A stretch of 64,000 nt of DNA from Pontibacter pamirensis (GTDB lineage: Bacteria > Bacteroidota > Bacteroidia > Cytophagales > Hymenobacteraceae). The translations under genes and the position numbers were made by a program. Location of the stretch: assembly GCF_010015475.1 (NCBI RefSeq), contig NZ_SSNI01000001.1:62001-126000 (forward strand). Reading direction: 5' to 3'. The notes beneath the pieces were generated by a model. That model was not told the DNA's origin, did not search any database, and worked only from the letters and a program-made list of their open reading frames with translations. Of this stretch, positions 1 through 8,306 are shown one piece after another. Positions within the stretch are counted from its first letter, which is position 1; every line of letters begins with the position of its first letter.

Positions 1-1089
1 GCTGAAGCTGAGCACGGCTTTGCTGCGGTCGGGTGTAATGCCCAGCATGCGCCAGGTGCCGGTGCGGTTGCTCAGGTTCTTCACGTCGCCTTTAGCCATG
101 TTGAGGCGGTACAGGTTAGTATTGGTGCGCTGCAAGCCTGTGAAAAGGATAGACTTGGCATCCGGCGTCCAGTAATAGTCGCTGATGTTGCCTTCGAACT
201 TGCCAGACACCATACGCGGCTGCTTTGTATTCGGGTCCATCACCCAAATCTTATCGTTGCGGAGTTCCCACTCTTTATCATCGGCGGCCGTATAGGCAAA
301 GCTTTTGCCATCAGGTGCCCAGCTTAAGTCTCCTTCCGGGGCTTTGTTGTCTGTGAGCTGCATGGTGGCCGTATCGCCGGAAAGCTGCAGCAGATAGATC
401 TCGGAGAGGTTGCGCTGGTTGCGGCGGTTTTCGGTGCGGCCCGTAAATACGATGCGCTTGCCATCAGGTGCCACATCAAAGTCTCCTATTAACAGCTCGT
501 TCTTTGTCAGCTTCTTCGCCTTCTCTGTATCCAGGTCAAAAACCCACAGATGCTCCCAGGCACCCTCGGCTTGTCCGTTCGGGCCTTCGTCTACAAATAA
601 AGCATCGTTACCAGCTTTATAGAGTTTCTGGTCCTCTTTGCTGCGTGGCACTTCTGATACAAAATATAGTTTTTTGCTGTCTTTGCTCCAGACGTATTTG
701 CCCACGCTGTTATCGTGCTTTGTCAGCTGTACAGCCTCGCCGCCAGCGGTAGGTATCAGGAAAAGCTGCTGGTGGTCATCTTTCTTGCGCTTCAGGGCAA
801 TATACTTACCATCCGGAGAGTAGCTAAGATCAGAGCCACCGTCCTCTCCGAGGTACTGATAGCTTTCTCCACCTTTGGCAGCAATGTGGTGGTAGGTTGT
901 TTCGCGCTTGTTCTTCTCCCAGTTAATCTCAGACTTTCCGTAGACAACAGACTTGCCGTCTGGCGAGATGATGGCATTGCCCAGAGAAGTCATATTCAGA
1001 CCATCGTCTGTTGTCATAGGTTGTTTCTGCGCCATCGTTGTGCCGCCAAGCAAGGCAGCCGACAGCACGAAAAGCAATCGTTTATTCAT
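1..1089 (-). CDS. S9-type peptidase with WD40-like (PD40) propeller, N-terminal part
   Basis: The first 363 codons of a secreted protein; the rest lies beyond the left edge. It opens with a signal peptide (MNKRLLFVLSAALLGGTTMAQ) and continues as a series of PD40/TolB-like propeller blades, recognisable by recurring SPDGK-type motifs (ISPDGKSVVYGK near residue 45, YSPDGKYIALKR near 90, APDGKRIVFTG near 205, APDGKSFAYTA near 250, TPDAKSILFTG near 305). In Bacteroidota this arrangement is typical of prolyl-oligopeptidase/DPP-like S9 enzymes, whose alpha/beta hydrolase domain follows the propeller; that catalytic part is not visible here, so a non-enzymatic propeller protein is possible. Likely periplasmic. 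The start is the only one followed by a signal peptide. Confidence 0.82.
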   Translation of the reverse strand, partial: MNKRLLFVLSAALLGGTTMAQKQPMTTDDGLNMTSLGNAIISPDGKSVVYGKSEINWEKNKRETTYHHIAAKGGESYQYLGEDGGSDLSYSPDGKYIALKRKKDDHQQLFLIPTAGGEAVQLTKHDNSVGKYVWSKDSKKLYFVSEVPRSKEDQKLYKAGNDALFVDEGPNGQAEGAWEHLWVFDLDTEKAKKLTKNELLIGDFDVAPDGKRIVFTGRTENRRNQRNLSEIYLLQLSGDTATMQLTDNKAPEGDLSWAPDGKSFAYTAADDKEWELRNDKIWVMDPNTKQPRMVSGKFEGNISDYYWTPDAKSILFTGLQRTNTNLYRLNMAKGDVKNLSNRTGTWRMLGITPDRSKAVLSFS

Positions 1090-1371
1090 AAGTAGCAGGT
1101 ATGATTTATTCTGAAGGGATAAAGATAAGAAAGGTATGGCAAAGTTCATTTTGCCATACCTTTCTTATCGTCAATCAGGAAGTCTGTTTTACCTGCTGCC
1201 CCGAAAACACTGCATTGGTGGAATGAAGCAAGGTACAAATGCAGAAGCAGAACGAGTATAATTACAAACATGCTCTTTAGTCATGAAAAAGCTCCAGACT
1301 GAATGCGGGTAAATTTTACACAATACTTCTGATAGCAAAAAATAGGAACACTATGATGTCAGCCAGGAGAC

Positions 1372-2031
1372 TTATTTCCAGAGGTCGGCGGCTTTGCGGG
1401 CCATCCGGAAGAAAAGCTCTTTGTCCAGTCCTGCTACCTGGCGTGCCTCTGTTTCTGAGTATCCGTTCTCGGCGGCATTCAGGTAGTCATAGTATAGCTG
1501 GGCCAGTTCCAGGGAATCGTCCTCAAAGCAATCCACCAGTTCTTCCGAAACAATTTTCTCAGGCTCAAATACTTTAGAAGGGTACAGCTTGTCGAGTTGG
1601 TAGATAAGGTACTTCTGCTGTGTCTTGTTTGGCTTGCCGCCAAACAGCTGCTCTATGGGCAGGTCTTCATCCTCCTCATCAAAGTCCTCAAAATCATCCT
1701 CTACTGCCAATGGCTCATACACCACAATGTCGTGGCCTGTCAGTTCGAGGTATTCGTCAAACTGCTCTTTTATTGGGATGAGTGTCGGCGCATCGTACGG
1801 ATGGTTGAGCACGTTGGCCATGTGCAGTGCAATCTCTTTCCCTTTCTCACCGGCTGCAATCAGTATCTGGTTGAACTGGCTGAAATCGCAGCCCAGATAG
1901 GCAAATTTATATTCATCATCGAGCACAGTGAAACACCAGAGTGTGATAAACTCTGTTTCGTCTATCACCACTGTATCGATGTACAGTTCATTTATCTGTA
2001 CGTAGTGCGGCGAGTATTCCTGAGCATCCAT
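1372..2031 (-). CDS. hypothetical acidic protein, 219 aa
   Basis: I do not recognise this protein. It is soluble, with no signal peptide or membrane segment. Its middle (about residues 111-124) is a run of Asp/Glu, separating an N-terminal part rich in beta-type residues from a helical C-terminal part (SEELVDCFEDDSLELAQLYYDYL and following). The last 50 residues look like a small helical bundle. It stands alone, with the S9 peptidase starting to its left on the same strand and a 409 bp gap upstream. Coding evidence is the long open frame, GC-rich third positions like its neighbours, and a normal amino-acid composition. Confidence 0.75.
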   Translation of the reverse strand: MDAQEYSPHYVQINELYIDTVVIDETEFITLWCFTVLDDEYKFAYLGCDFSQFNQILIAAGEKGKEIALHMANVLNHPYDAPTLIPIKEQFDEYLELTGHDIVVYEPLAVEDDFEDFDEEDEDLPIEQLFGGKPNKTQQKYLIYQLDKLYPSKVFEPEKIVSEELVDCFEDDSLELAQLYYDYLNAAENGYSETEARQVAGLDKELFFRMARKAADLWK

Positions 2032-2440
2032 GAGCCTTTCGTGTTTAGGGTTGAAATTGTAGGTGCCTTTAGGGTACAGTATAGGTACTGTTAAAGTTTA
2101 TACGGCGTTTTATCTCGTATGGTAAACGTTCTATATATTATTTTCTATCAGGAGCTTGAGGAGCAAGCTGGTAAAGAATTTAATGCGCCCGAACAATGCA
2201 AAATGCCACGCGGATTACCTGATTGCTATGTATGTTTATATGTTGTGAATTAATGAGTTATAGCAATATCGTTTTTTATAATCTTATTGAAATAACGTGA
2301 GACATGTATAATTCTTGTGTGCGCAGGAATTTTGTGAAATACACTTTTTTAAGGGTGAACTGACACAAGCTTTCCAGATGTCTTCCGTTAGTTGCTCTTT
2401 TTGAGGCAGCAGAAACCGTTTAGAAGGTAAGCCAGGAGCA
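2032..2440. other. gene-free stretch
   Basis: AT-rich sequence between two leftward genes. I see no open frame of note, no RNA gene and no convincing terminator. It should hold the promoter of the 219 aa protein. Confidence 0.5.
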
Positions 2441-3448
2441 CTAAGACCAGATACGCTCTATAAAGTGCTGTGCATTCTGGAAGGCCAATTTTGCAAGCTG
2501 CTCCTGCGGCACTTCTTCTTCCAGCCGGTTCAGGATATAATTGTAGCTGGTGCCTGCTTGCTCGTGCTCTTTGTAGTAGAACGGAATGCGACTCAGGTCA
2601 GTGTTATCGGCTGTGTAAAAGTAGTCAGCCCCGAAGCAAATGGAATTCTGGGCTCCTTCGCTCAGGCCGTACCGGATGTGGTGGAGGAGTGCCTCCGGGT
2701 CATCTGTGTTCAGGAAAGCCCGCAGAAAATTTATTCCTATCAGCCCCTTCCGGTGTATAATTTCCTGGGTCACTTCGTCGGGCAGGTTGCGGTTGTGTTC
2801 CCAGACAGGCCTGAAGTTAGAATGGCTGGCTATGACAGGAATGTCGAGCCGCTCCCTGTCTATATGTGTGAGGATGTCATAGGCGAGGGCATCGCTGGTG
2901 TGGGAAAGGTCCACAGCGATGCGGCGGCCGTGCAGGTAGTCTAAGAGCATTTTGCCATCGCGCGTGATGCCGCTTTGTGTCATGTTGCCGCCGCCGAAGC
3001 GGTTTGCCGTGTGGTGCGTTAAACTGATGTACAGGATGCGGCCGCAGTCAGAAATTATCTTCTCTAACTTTTTAAACCCGTCCTCGAGCGGCTCCACTTC
3101 CTCACAGAACCCGGCTGCATTTTCTATGGCTGCTACCATGCCCACACTGTTCTTGCTCTGAGTGACCTCCCGAAGGCTCTCCACATCCGTTACAGCTTTA
3201 AGGCAATTGTTTTCCTCTTCGGCTAGTTGCTTGAACATGTCGCGCTGCAGCCCTGCGTAGTGGGTGCTGCCGGGTTCTGCAGCCGAGTATATTGCCATTA
3301 CCTGCAGCTTCACGTTGCCTTCTGTTAAGGCGGGTAGTGCACAACCAATCTCTTCTACTTTGTCTGGTGCCGAGCCTGGCACATCTGTCAGGTACACCAG
3401 CAGGTCGCAGTGCATATCTATAATAGGGAGGCGGGATAGGGGGGGCAT
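2441..3448 (-). CDS. M19 family membrane dipeptidase (renal dipeptidase-like)
   Basis: A 335-residue zinc dipeptidase of the amidohydrolase superfamily, expected to cleave dipeptides. Visible family signatures are the metal-binding HxD near the N-terminus (IDMHCDLL, His13/Asp15), AIENAAGF (bridging Glu), SLTHHTANRFGGG, VDLSHTSD, IASHSNFRPVWEHNRNLPDE (zinc His) and GADYFY near the end (Asp). The open frame extends 56 codons further upstream to 3616, but that part resembles nothing in the family and contains a -7-like TACTTTG, so I place the start at the Met just before the HxD motif. No signal peptide is seen from this start, so it is probably cytoplasmic. Confidence 0.88.
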   Translation of the reverse strand: MPPLSRLPIIDMHCDLLVYLTDVPGSAPDKVEEIGCALPALTEGNVKLQVMAIYSAAEPGSTHYAGLQRDMFKQLAEEENNCLKAVTDVESLREVTQSKNSVGMVAAIENAAGFCEEVEPLEDGFKKLEKIISDCGRILYISLTHHTANRFGGGNMTQSGITRDGKMLLDYLHGRRIAVDLSHTSDALAYDILTHIDRERLDIPVIASHSNFRPVWEHNRNLPDEVTQEIIHRKGLIGINFLRAFLNTDDPEALLHHIRYGLSEGAQNSICFGADYFYTADNTDLSRIPFYYKEHEQAGTSYNYILNRLEEEVPQEQLAKLAFQNAQHFIERIWS

Positions 3449-3661
3449 ATATATGTTCTTGCTTATTGCTTGATTACGGGAAAGAGCAGGCGGAGGTGCG
3501 TTTATTTGCAAAGTAGTAACTGCCCTGGCTCTTGTGCCTTTGTTAAAGGTTTGACTTATAAGAAAATCAATCCAAATACACTGCCGGTAGGTGTGCGGAA
3601 GCTCTGAAAGCACCAAAAAGCACCAATCAAAAGGATAGCTAAGGCGTTAGAGGAGGGAAGC

Positions 3662-3702
3662 AAAAAAGCCAGCCCTACACATCAGGCAGGACTGGCTTTT
3701 CT
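3662..3702. terminator. bidirectional intrinsic terminator
   Basis: Hairpin with arms AAAAGCCAG and CTGGCTTTT, extended by three further pairs after one mismatch, flanked by an A-run on the left and a T-run on the right. It lies between the start of the dipeptidase gene and the end of the outer-membrane protein gene (leftward), and so terminates neither in a strong sense except read-through from the right or antisense transcription. Confidence 0.6.
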
Positions 3703-3718
3703 TTTGATTGTATGCTTA

Positions 3719-4378
3719 CTAGCGTGTAGGAAAAGTGAATCCTAACGTCAGCATAAATACTGAATTACGGGCATTTACTAAGTCACCCTGGAAATAATCA
3801 CTTGGCGCGTCACTGGCAAAATCGGTGAAGCTACCAACATAACGTACCCCAAGGCTAAGTCCGCTTTGCATACCAAATCCAACACCGGCAGCATAGCCTA
3901 GTTCAAACCTGGTGAGACCTTCGGTACTGCTGCGGTTTACAGCAAGAGGTTCTGGTGAGCCTGCAACAAACGTGTCAGTGTTGTTTTTTACGCTAAGCAG
4001 GTAAGCCGCCGTCGGGCCACCCTCAAAGTATAGAGGCCCTGCATCTATTCTGGCCAGAATGGGCAGCTCCAGGTAGTTGTAGTTTACACTACCTTCTCTG
4101 TTGTATGTCAGGTTGTTAAATTCAAAGTCCTCCTCTTCATTTTTAAAACCTTTGTTTGTGTAGTACAGCTCAGGCTGAATGGAGAAGAATCCTTCTACTA
4201 TAGGGAAGTTCGCTGTCAGACCGGCGTGCCATCCAAATTTGTTGTTAAAGCGGCTGTCGTCTGTCACATCGCCTGATAAATTAGATAAATTACCCCCAGC
4301 TCTAACACCAAAAGAGGCCTGTGCCTCTGCCGTATACACCGTAGCTAATGCAAAAAAAGATAAAAGTAGCTTCTTCAT
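3719..4378 (-). CDS. outer-membrane beta-barrel protein (porin family)
   Basis: A 219-residue protein with a cleavable signal peptide (MKKLLLSFFALATVYTAEAQA) followed by alternating amphipathic strands: SFGVRAGGNLSNLSG, WHAGLTANFPIVEGFFSIQPELYY, NYLELPILARI, LGVRYVGSFTDF, and a C-terminal strand ending in an aromatic/Arg tail (FMLTLGFTFPTR). The GVRAGGNLSNL opening and the YLELPIL motif are typical of the Bacteroidota PorT/OMP_b-brl_2 group. Function is unknown; members are small barrels of the outer membrane, often non-specific or structural. It stands alone with terminator-like hairpins on the downstream side. Confidence 0.85.
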   Translation of the reverse strand: MKKLLLSFFALATVYTAEAQASFGVRAGGNLSNLSGDVTDDSRFNNKFGWHAGLTANFPIVEGFFSIQPELYYTNKGFKNEEEDFEFNNLTYNREGSVNYNYLELPILARIDAGPLYFEGGPTAAYLLSVKNNTDTFVAGSPEPLAVNRSSTEGLTRFELGYAAGVGFGMQSGLSLGVRYVGSFTDFASDAPSDYFQGDLVNARNSVFMLTLGFTFPTR

Positions 4379-4661
4379 AGTTTAAAAATTTTCAGTTACA
4401 CATGCTTCTGTGCATATGGTATACGGTGTATTGGACTGTTTTTACTAAAAATTTTCTATTTATTGGAATGTTAACTATTTAATAATCTGATTAGCAGTAA
4501 TATGTATGAATATGGATGTGTAGTAATTTGTACAAAATTCTAAGGTTATTCTGATGGCGATAGCTGGTAGTAGCTGCTGACTGCGAACTTATTGCCTGGA
4601 ACAAAATCCTGCTGTTCATGTTTTGGCCAGACAGTGGATTTGTAAAAGTAGCCGCTTAGTT

Positions 4662-7109
4662 TTAATACCCGAAATCATCATCTCCTCTGCCTTCCCCGTT
4701 CTCGTCACCGCGACTGCTGTCGCTGTTAATGCGGTAGGTGAAACCGACATAAATAATGCGGCTCTGGCGTCTGTTGTTGCTCTCTGACCTGAAAACCCCT
4801 TCTTCATAGCTTGTAAAGTTCCACTGGCGTGTGTTGAAGATGTCAGACACCCGGAGCATCACCGTTCCCCTTTTGTTCAACACGTCTTTCCGCAGGCCTA
4901 AATCAGCGCTAAAAAGCTGCTCTCTGCGCCCCTGGATAGTGGCCATTGGCGCACGGTAGAAGGCGTTTAGCTGTATATCCAAATCTTCCCACACCGTCAT
5001 GGTAGAGTTTACTCTCGTGTTCCAGCTTAGCATGCTGTTGCTTAGTTCAGTATCGCCCTGGCTGTCGTTTAGCTCAGTTCTATAGCCAGAGAGGCTGCCG
5101 TTTAAGCGCCACCAGTTGCCCACGGTATGTGTGGCAGCCAACTCCACGCCGTAAGATGAGCCGCTGGAGAGGTTGATGAAAGTGGTTTCGAGGCGGGTAA
5201 ACGTTTCGCCGTCTTCGGTTACAACGGCTGGTTGCCGCAGCCGCTGTATCTGGTCGGTGGTGTGGCGGTAAAAGGTGCTTATATTAAAAGACGAGTTGCC
5301 CCAGTACTTCAGGTAGCCCGATTCCAGGGAGTTGATGAACTCAGGGTTAAGGCGCGGGTTACCGAAATCAACATCATACCTGTCGCTTCTGTCTACAAAG
5401 GGGTTCAGGTAACGGCTTCTCGGCCTGTTTATGCGGCGGCTGTAGCTGAACTGTACTTTGTTATCGTCGTTGATGTCGTGGGTTACAAAGAGGCTCGGGA
5501 ACAGACTGAAGTAGTTGTTCTCATACTCCATCTCCTGCGTGCGCTGGTCGGCGGTGGTTAAGGTCTGCTCAGCCCGTACACCAAACTGGTAGCTAAAGCT
5601 CTTGAACTTATTGCTGTAGTTGGAATACAAAGAGTGCACATGCTCGTCATACACAAAGCGGTTGCTGATGGTGTCGTTGTACGCAAACTGTTCGGTTTCA
5701 TAGTTATAGTCATAGAAGCTTGCGTCTTCGTCCAGACGCTGCAAAGAGCTGCGGAAGCCGGCTTCCAATCTGCTGTTTTCCGAAAAGGGATGCACGTAAT
5801 CAGCCTGTGCTGTAAAGCGCCTGTTCAGGTCGTGTGTCAGGGTATACTGCCTTGTCCGCACTCCCATATCCTGGTCCGCCCATTCGCTTTCCTCGTCATC
5901 TGCATTGTTAGTGTATACCAGGTCCGCCGTCAGTTCCTGCCCCTCTCTATCAAATGTCTGGCGGTAGCCCAGGTTCAGGTCCATGTTAAAGCCCTCTTCG
6001 CCTTCCTCCGTCAGGCGGGTGCGTGTGCCGATTAGTCCACGGTCATCTCCCAGAAAGCGGTACAGCAAATCTCCAGTGTCTTCCTCATAGTCGGTCCTGT
6101 AAAAAGCGGAGGCTGATATGGCGTGCTTAGAGCTAAGCTGATAATCTGCACCTAGCCGGAAGTTGTGGTTGATGTCCAGGCTTTGCCGCTCCCGTACCTG
6201 GTCCAGGTATGTATAGTCCAGGCTGTCTCCGTAGTATGTTGTAAAGGTAGAGCTGGTGCCAGGTCTTGTTCTGTGCCTGAAGTCGTAGCCACCGTTAAGG
6301 GACAGTTTGCCAAAACCGTAGTTCAGGTTGATGGAGGCGTTGTAGTTGTCATAGGTACCGGCGTTTACCGTGGCAGAGCCGTTTAGCCCTAAGTTTGTGT
6401 CTTCTTTGAGAATAAGGTTAATGATGCCGGATGTTCCTTCGGGGTCATACTTAGCAGAGGGATTGGTGACAACTTCAATGCTCTCAATCAGGTTAGCCGG
6501 AATCTGGTCCATGCTCAGGTTTGCCAGCGACGTGCGTTTGCCATCTACCAGAATGGTGACATTCGAGCTTCCACGCAAACTTATGTTGCCGTCTATGTCA
6601 ACGGTAACAGAAGGCACATTCTGCAGCACATCGGCCACAGTGCCGCTCTCTGCCGATATATCCTGGCTTACGTTTACAACCCGCTTGTCCAGGTCATACT
6701 CCACCAGCTCGCGTTCCGCCGTTATCTCCACTTCGCTCAGCCTTGTGCCGGAATCCTCCAGCGTAACTTCTTCCAGCGCTACAGCAGGGTTATTTTCTCC
6801 GACTTTGATGTTCGATATAAATTTAGTAGGATAGCCAACAATGGAAATTCGAAGCACATAGCGGCCAAAAGGAACGCGCCTCAGCACAAATCTGCCGCTG
6901 ATATCTGTCGTGGCACCGGTCACAAGGCTTGAGTCGCGGGGAGTGAGGAGTACCACGTTGGCAAAACCTACAGGTTCATTCTGGAGCCCTTGCACTACAG
7001 TGCCGGTTATGCGGCCTTTCGTTGCTCCGGTTTGATTTTGTGCCAGCAGTGACAGCGGCAAAAATAAAAGTAAAAGTAAAGGAGAGAGGTTAACGTGGTT
7101 AATTTTCAT
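4662..7109 (-). CDS. TonB-dependent receptor-like outer-membrane protein (OMP_b-brl_3 type)
   Basis: An 815-residue outer-membrane protein. A signal peptide (residues 1-23) is followed by a carboxypeptidase-regulatory/CNA-like domain (about 28-115, GRITGTVVQGLQNEPVGFANV ... SIVGYPTKFISNIKVGE), a plug-like region (about 130-235, including VADVLQNVPSVTVDIDGNISLRG and a conserved VLVDGKR-like TILVDGKRTS), and a long beta-barrel with repeated aromatic-rich strands. There is no adjacent SusD-like gene, so this is not a classical polysaccharide-utilisation pair; the substrate cannot be told from sequence. The last ~20 residues are an acidic, Gly-rich tail (RGDENGEGRGDDDFGY), which is unusual because most barrels end on an aromatic residue in a strand; here the strand YVGFTYRIN precedes the tail. 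Confidence 0.88.
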   Translation of the reverse strand: MKINHVNLSPLLLLLFLPLSLLAQNQTGATKGRITGTVVQGLQNEPVGFANVVLLTPRDSSLVTGATTDISGRFVLRRVPFGRYVLRISIVGYPTKFISNIKVGENNPAVALEEVTLEDSGTRLSEVEITAERELVEYDLDKRVVNVSQDISAESGTVADVLQNVPSVTVDIDGNISLRGSSNVTILVDGKRTSLANLSMDQIPANLIESIEVVTNPSAKYDPEGTSGIINLILKEDTNLGLNGSATVNAGTYDNYNASINLNYGFGKLSLNGGYDFRHRTRPGTSSTFTTYYGDSLDYTYLDQVRERQSLDINHNFRLGADYQLSSKHAISASAFYRTDYEEDTGDLLYRFLGDDRGLIGTRTRLTEEGEEGFNMDLNLGYRQTFDREGQELTADLVYTNNADDEESEWADQDMGVRTRQYTLTHDLNRRFTAQADYVHPFSENSRLEAGFRSSLQRLDEDASFYDYNYETEQFAYNDTISNRFVYDEHVHSLYSNYSNKFKSFSYQFGVRAEQTLTTADQRTQEMEYENNYFSLFPSLFVTHDINDDNKVQFSYSRRINRPRSRYLNPFVDRSDRYDVDFGNPRLNPEFINSLESGYLKYWGNSSFNISTFYRHTTDQIQRLRQPAVVTEDGETFTRLETTFINLSSGSSYGVELAATHTVGNWWRLNGSLSGYRTELNDSQGDTELSNSMLSWNTRVNSTMTVWEDLDIQLNAFYRAPMATIQGRREQLFSADLGLRKDVLNKRGTVMLRVSDIFNTRQWNFTSYEEGVFRSESNNRRQSRIIYVGFTYRINSDSSRGDENGEGRGDDDFGY

Positions 7110-7440
7110 AGTTTATTTAGGTCGTGCGTCATGAGACGGTAATTATTAGCGGATGAATTCAAGCCAGAACACAATACAGTATGTAACAACAGTGCTGCCC
7201 ATTGTGCTGAGGCATTTGTTGAGGTACTGGTTTCTTTACCAGATAGATAAGTAAAGCACCTCCTGTACTAAGTGTGACAACTCAGGAGAGCGAAAGTTTA
7301 ATTAGAGGCCGATTTTTTATACGGGGAGATTGCCGCAAGGGTAGAGGGTGTCATTCTTTCAGACCAATTCAGCTGCTGTGGAAGAGAGAAACATGGGCCG
7401 AAACCCATGCTTCTGAATATGCTGTCTTGTAAGTCTCTGG
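7110..7440. other. gene-free stretch
   Basis: Between the start of the TonB-type receptor and the end of the RNA methyltransferase gene. No supported gene, RNA or clear terminator. A short open frame reading leftward to 7298 looks like chance. Confidence 0.5.
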
Positions 7441-7980
7441 CTAAGCTTCCTGCCCCAGCGTTTTGCTCAGGAAATCCCACACCACCACGCCTGTTGCGAC
7501 CGATATGTTGAGCGAGTGCTTGGTGCCAAACTGCGGTATCTCTAGTACTACATCCGAAATGCTGACCACATCCTGTTCTACCCCAAATACCTCGTTGCCC
7601 AGCACAAAAGCATACTTCTGCCCCGGCTCCGGCTGAAAGTCATTCAGCATGGTGCTGTTCTCGGCCTGCTCCACAGCGCAAATCTTGTAGCCATCGGCTT
7701 GTAGCTTCTTCACCAATTCCAGTGTATCAGGCACGTGCTCCCATTCCACCGATTCAGTAGCGCCCAGCGCAGTTTTCTCGATGTCGCGGTGCGGTGGTGT
7801 GCCGGTAATGCCGCAGAGGTAGACTTTCTGCGCCATAAAGGCATCTGCGGTGCGAAACACAGAACCCACATTATTCAGGCTGCGCACATTGTCGATCACC
7901 AAGACTAACGGTATTTTTTTCTTATTTTTGAAGTCCTCAACCGAATCGCGGTTGAGTTCGTCCATGGAGAGCTTTCGCAT
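7441..7980 (-). CDS. TrmH/SpoU family RNA 2'-O-methyltransferase
   Basis: A 179-residue SPOUT methyltransferase expected to methylate a ribose 2'-OH in tRNA or rRNA using S-adenosylmethionine. The three family motifs are present: motif 1 NNVGSVFRTADAF (about residue 39), motif 2 FVLGNEVFGVEQDVV (about 126), and motif 3 LEIPQFGTKHSLNISVATGVVVWD (about 146), which form the knotted cofactor pocket. There is no N-terminal RNA-binding domain, so it resembles the short TrmH-like group rather than RlmB. I start at MRKLSMDEL; an upstream Met at 8013 adds eleven residues with no family character. Confidence 0.88.
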   Translation of the reverse strand: MRKLSMDELNRDSVEDFKNKKKIPLVLVIDNVRSLNNVGSVFRTADAFMAQKVYLCGITGTPPHRDIEKTALGATESVEWEHVPDTLELVKKLQADGYKICAVEQAENSTMLNDFQPEPGQKYAFVLGNEVFGVEQDVVSISDVVLEIPQFGTKHSLNISVATGVVVWDFLSKTLGQEA

Positions 7981-8208
7981 TTTTCGGGATGTAAGACACA
8001 GGACATAAGACAAAGGACTTTACCTAATCAGGTAGGACAAATTGCGCTGTGTCGGTGCAAAGGTCAGGCAGATAGCGCAGAAATCAAACTGATTGCTGTT
8101 TGTAAATTGTTGCTTGTTTGGTGGAATGGCTATATGGCCACATAGTCTAACAGGTAGGTTTTGGACGAAGGTGTCCGAAAGAGCAGTCAGTAGAGCAGTA
8201 ATTTAATT

Positions 8209-8238
8209 CCTTTCCTCGGAAGGGCTAGGGGTGGGTTC
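8209..8238. repeat. half copy of a GC-rich hairpin repeat
   Basis: Reverse-complemented, this reads AACCCACCCCTAGCCCTTCC then GAGG. It matches one arm and the loop side of the perfect hairpin at 28343-28382, so both belong to the same dispersed family. The second arm is degraded here. It lies in the 326 bp divergent gap between the methyltransferase and mutS, in which I see nothing else but the mutS start region. Confidence 0.6.
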
Positions 8239-8306
8239 ATCTAGACGAACTTGTTCAACATTCATAATTGAGATGCAGCAAGCATCCAGCAAAGTATATA
8301 CAAGGT

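Noticed and set aside
3449-3616. N-terminal extension of the M19 dipeptidase
   Set aside because: No family similarity, and a -7-like sequence lies inside it.
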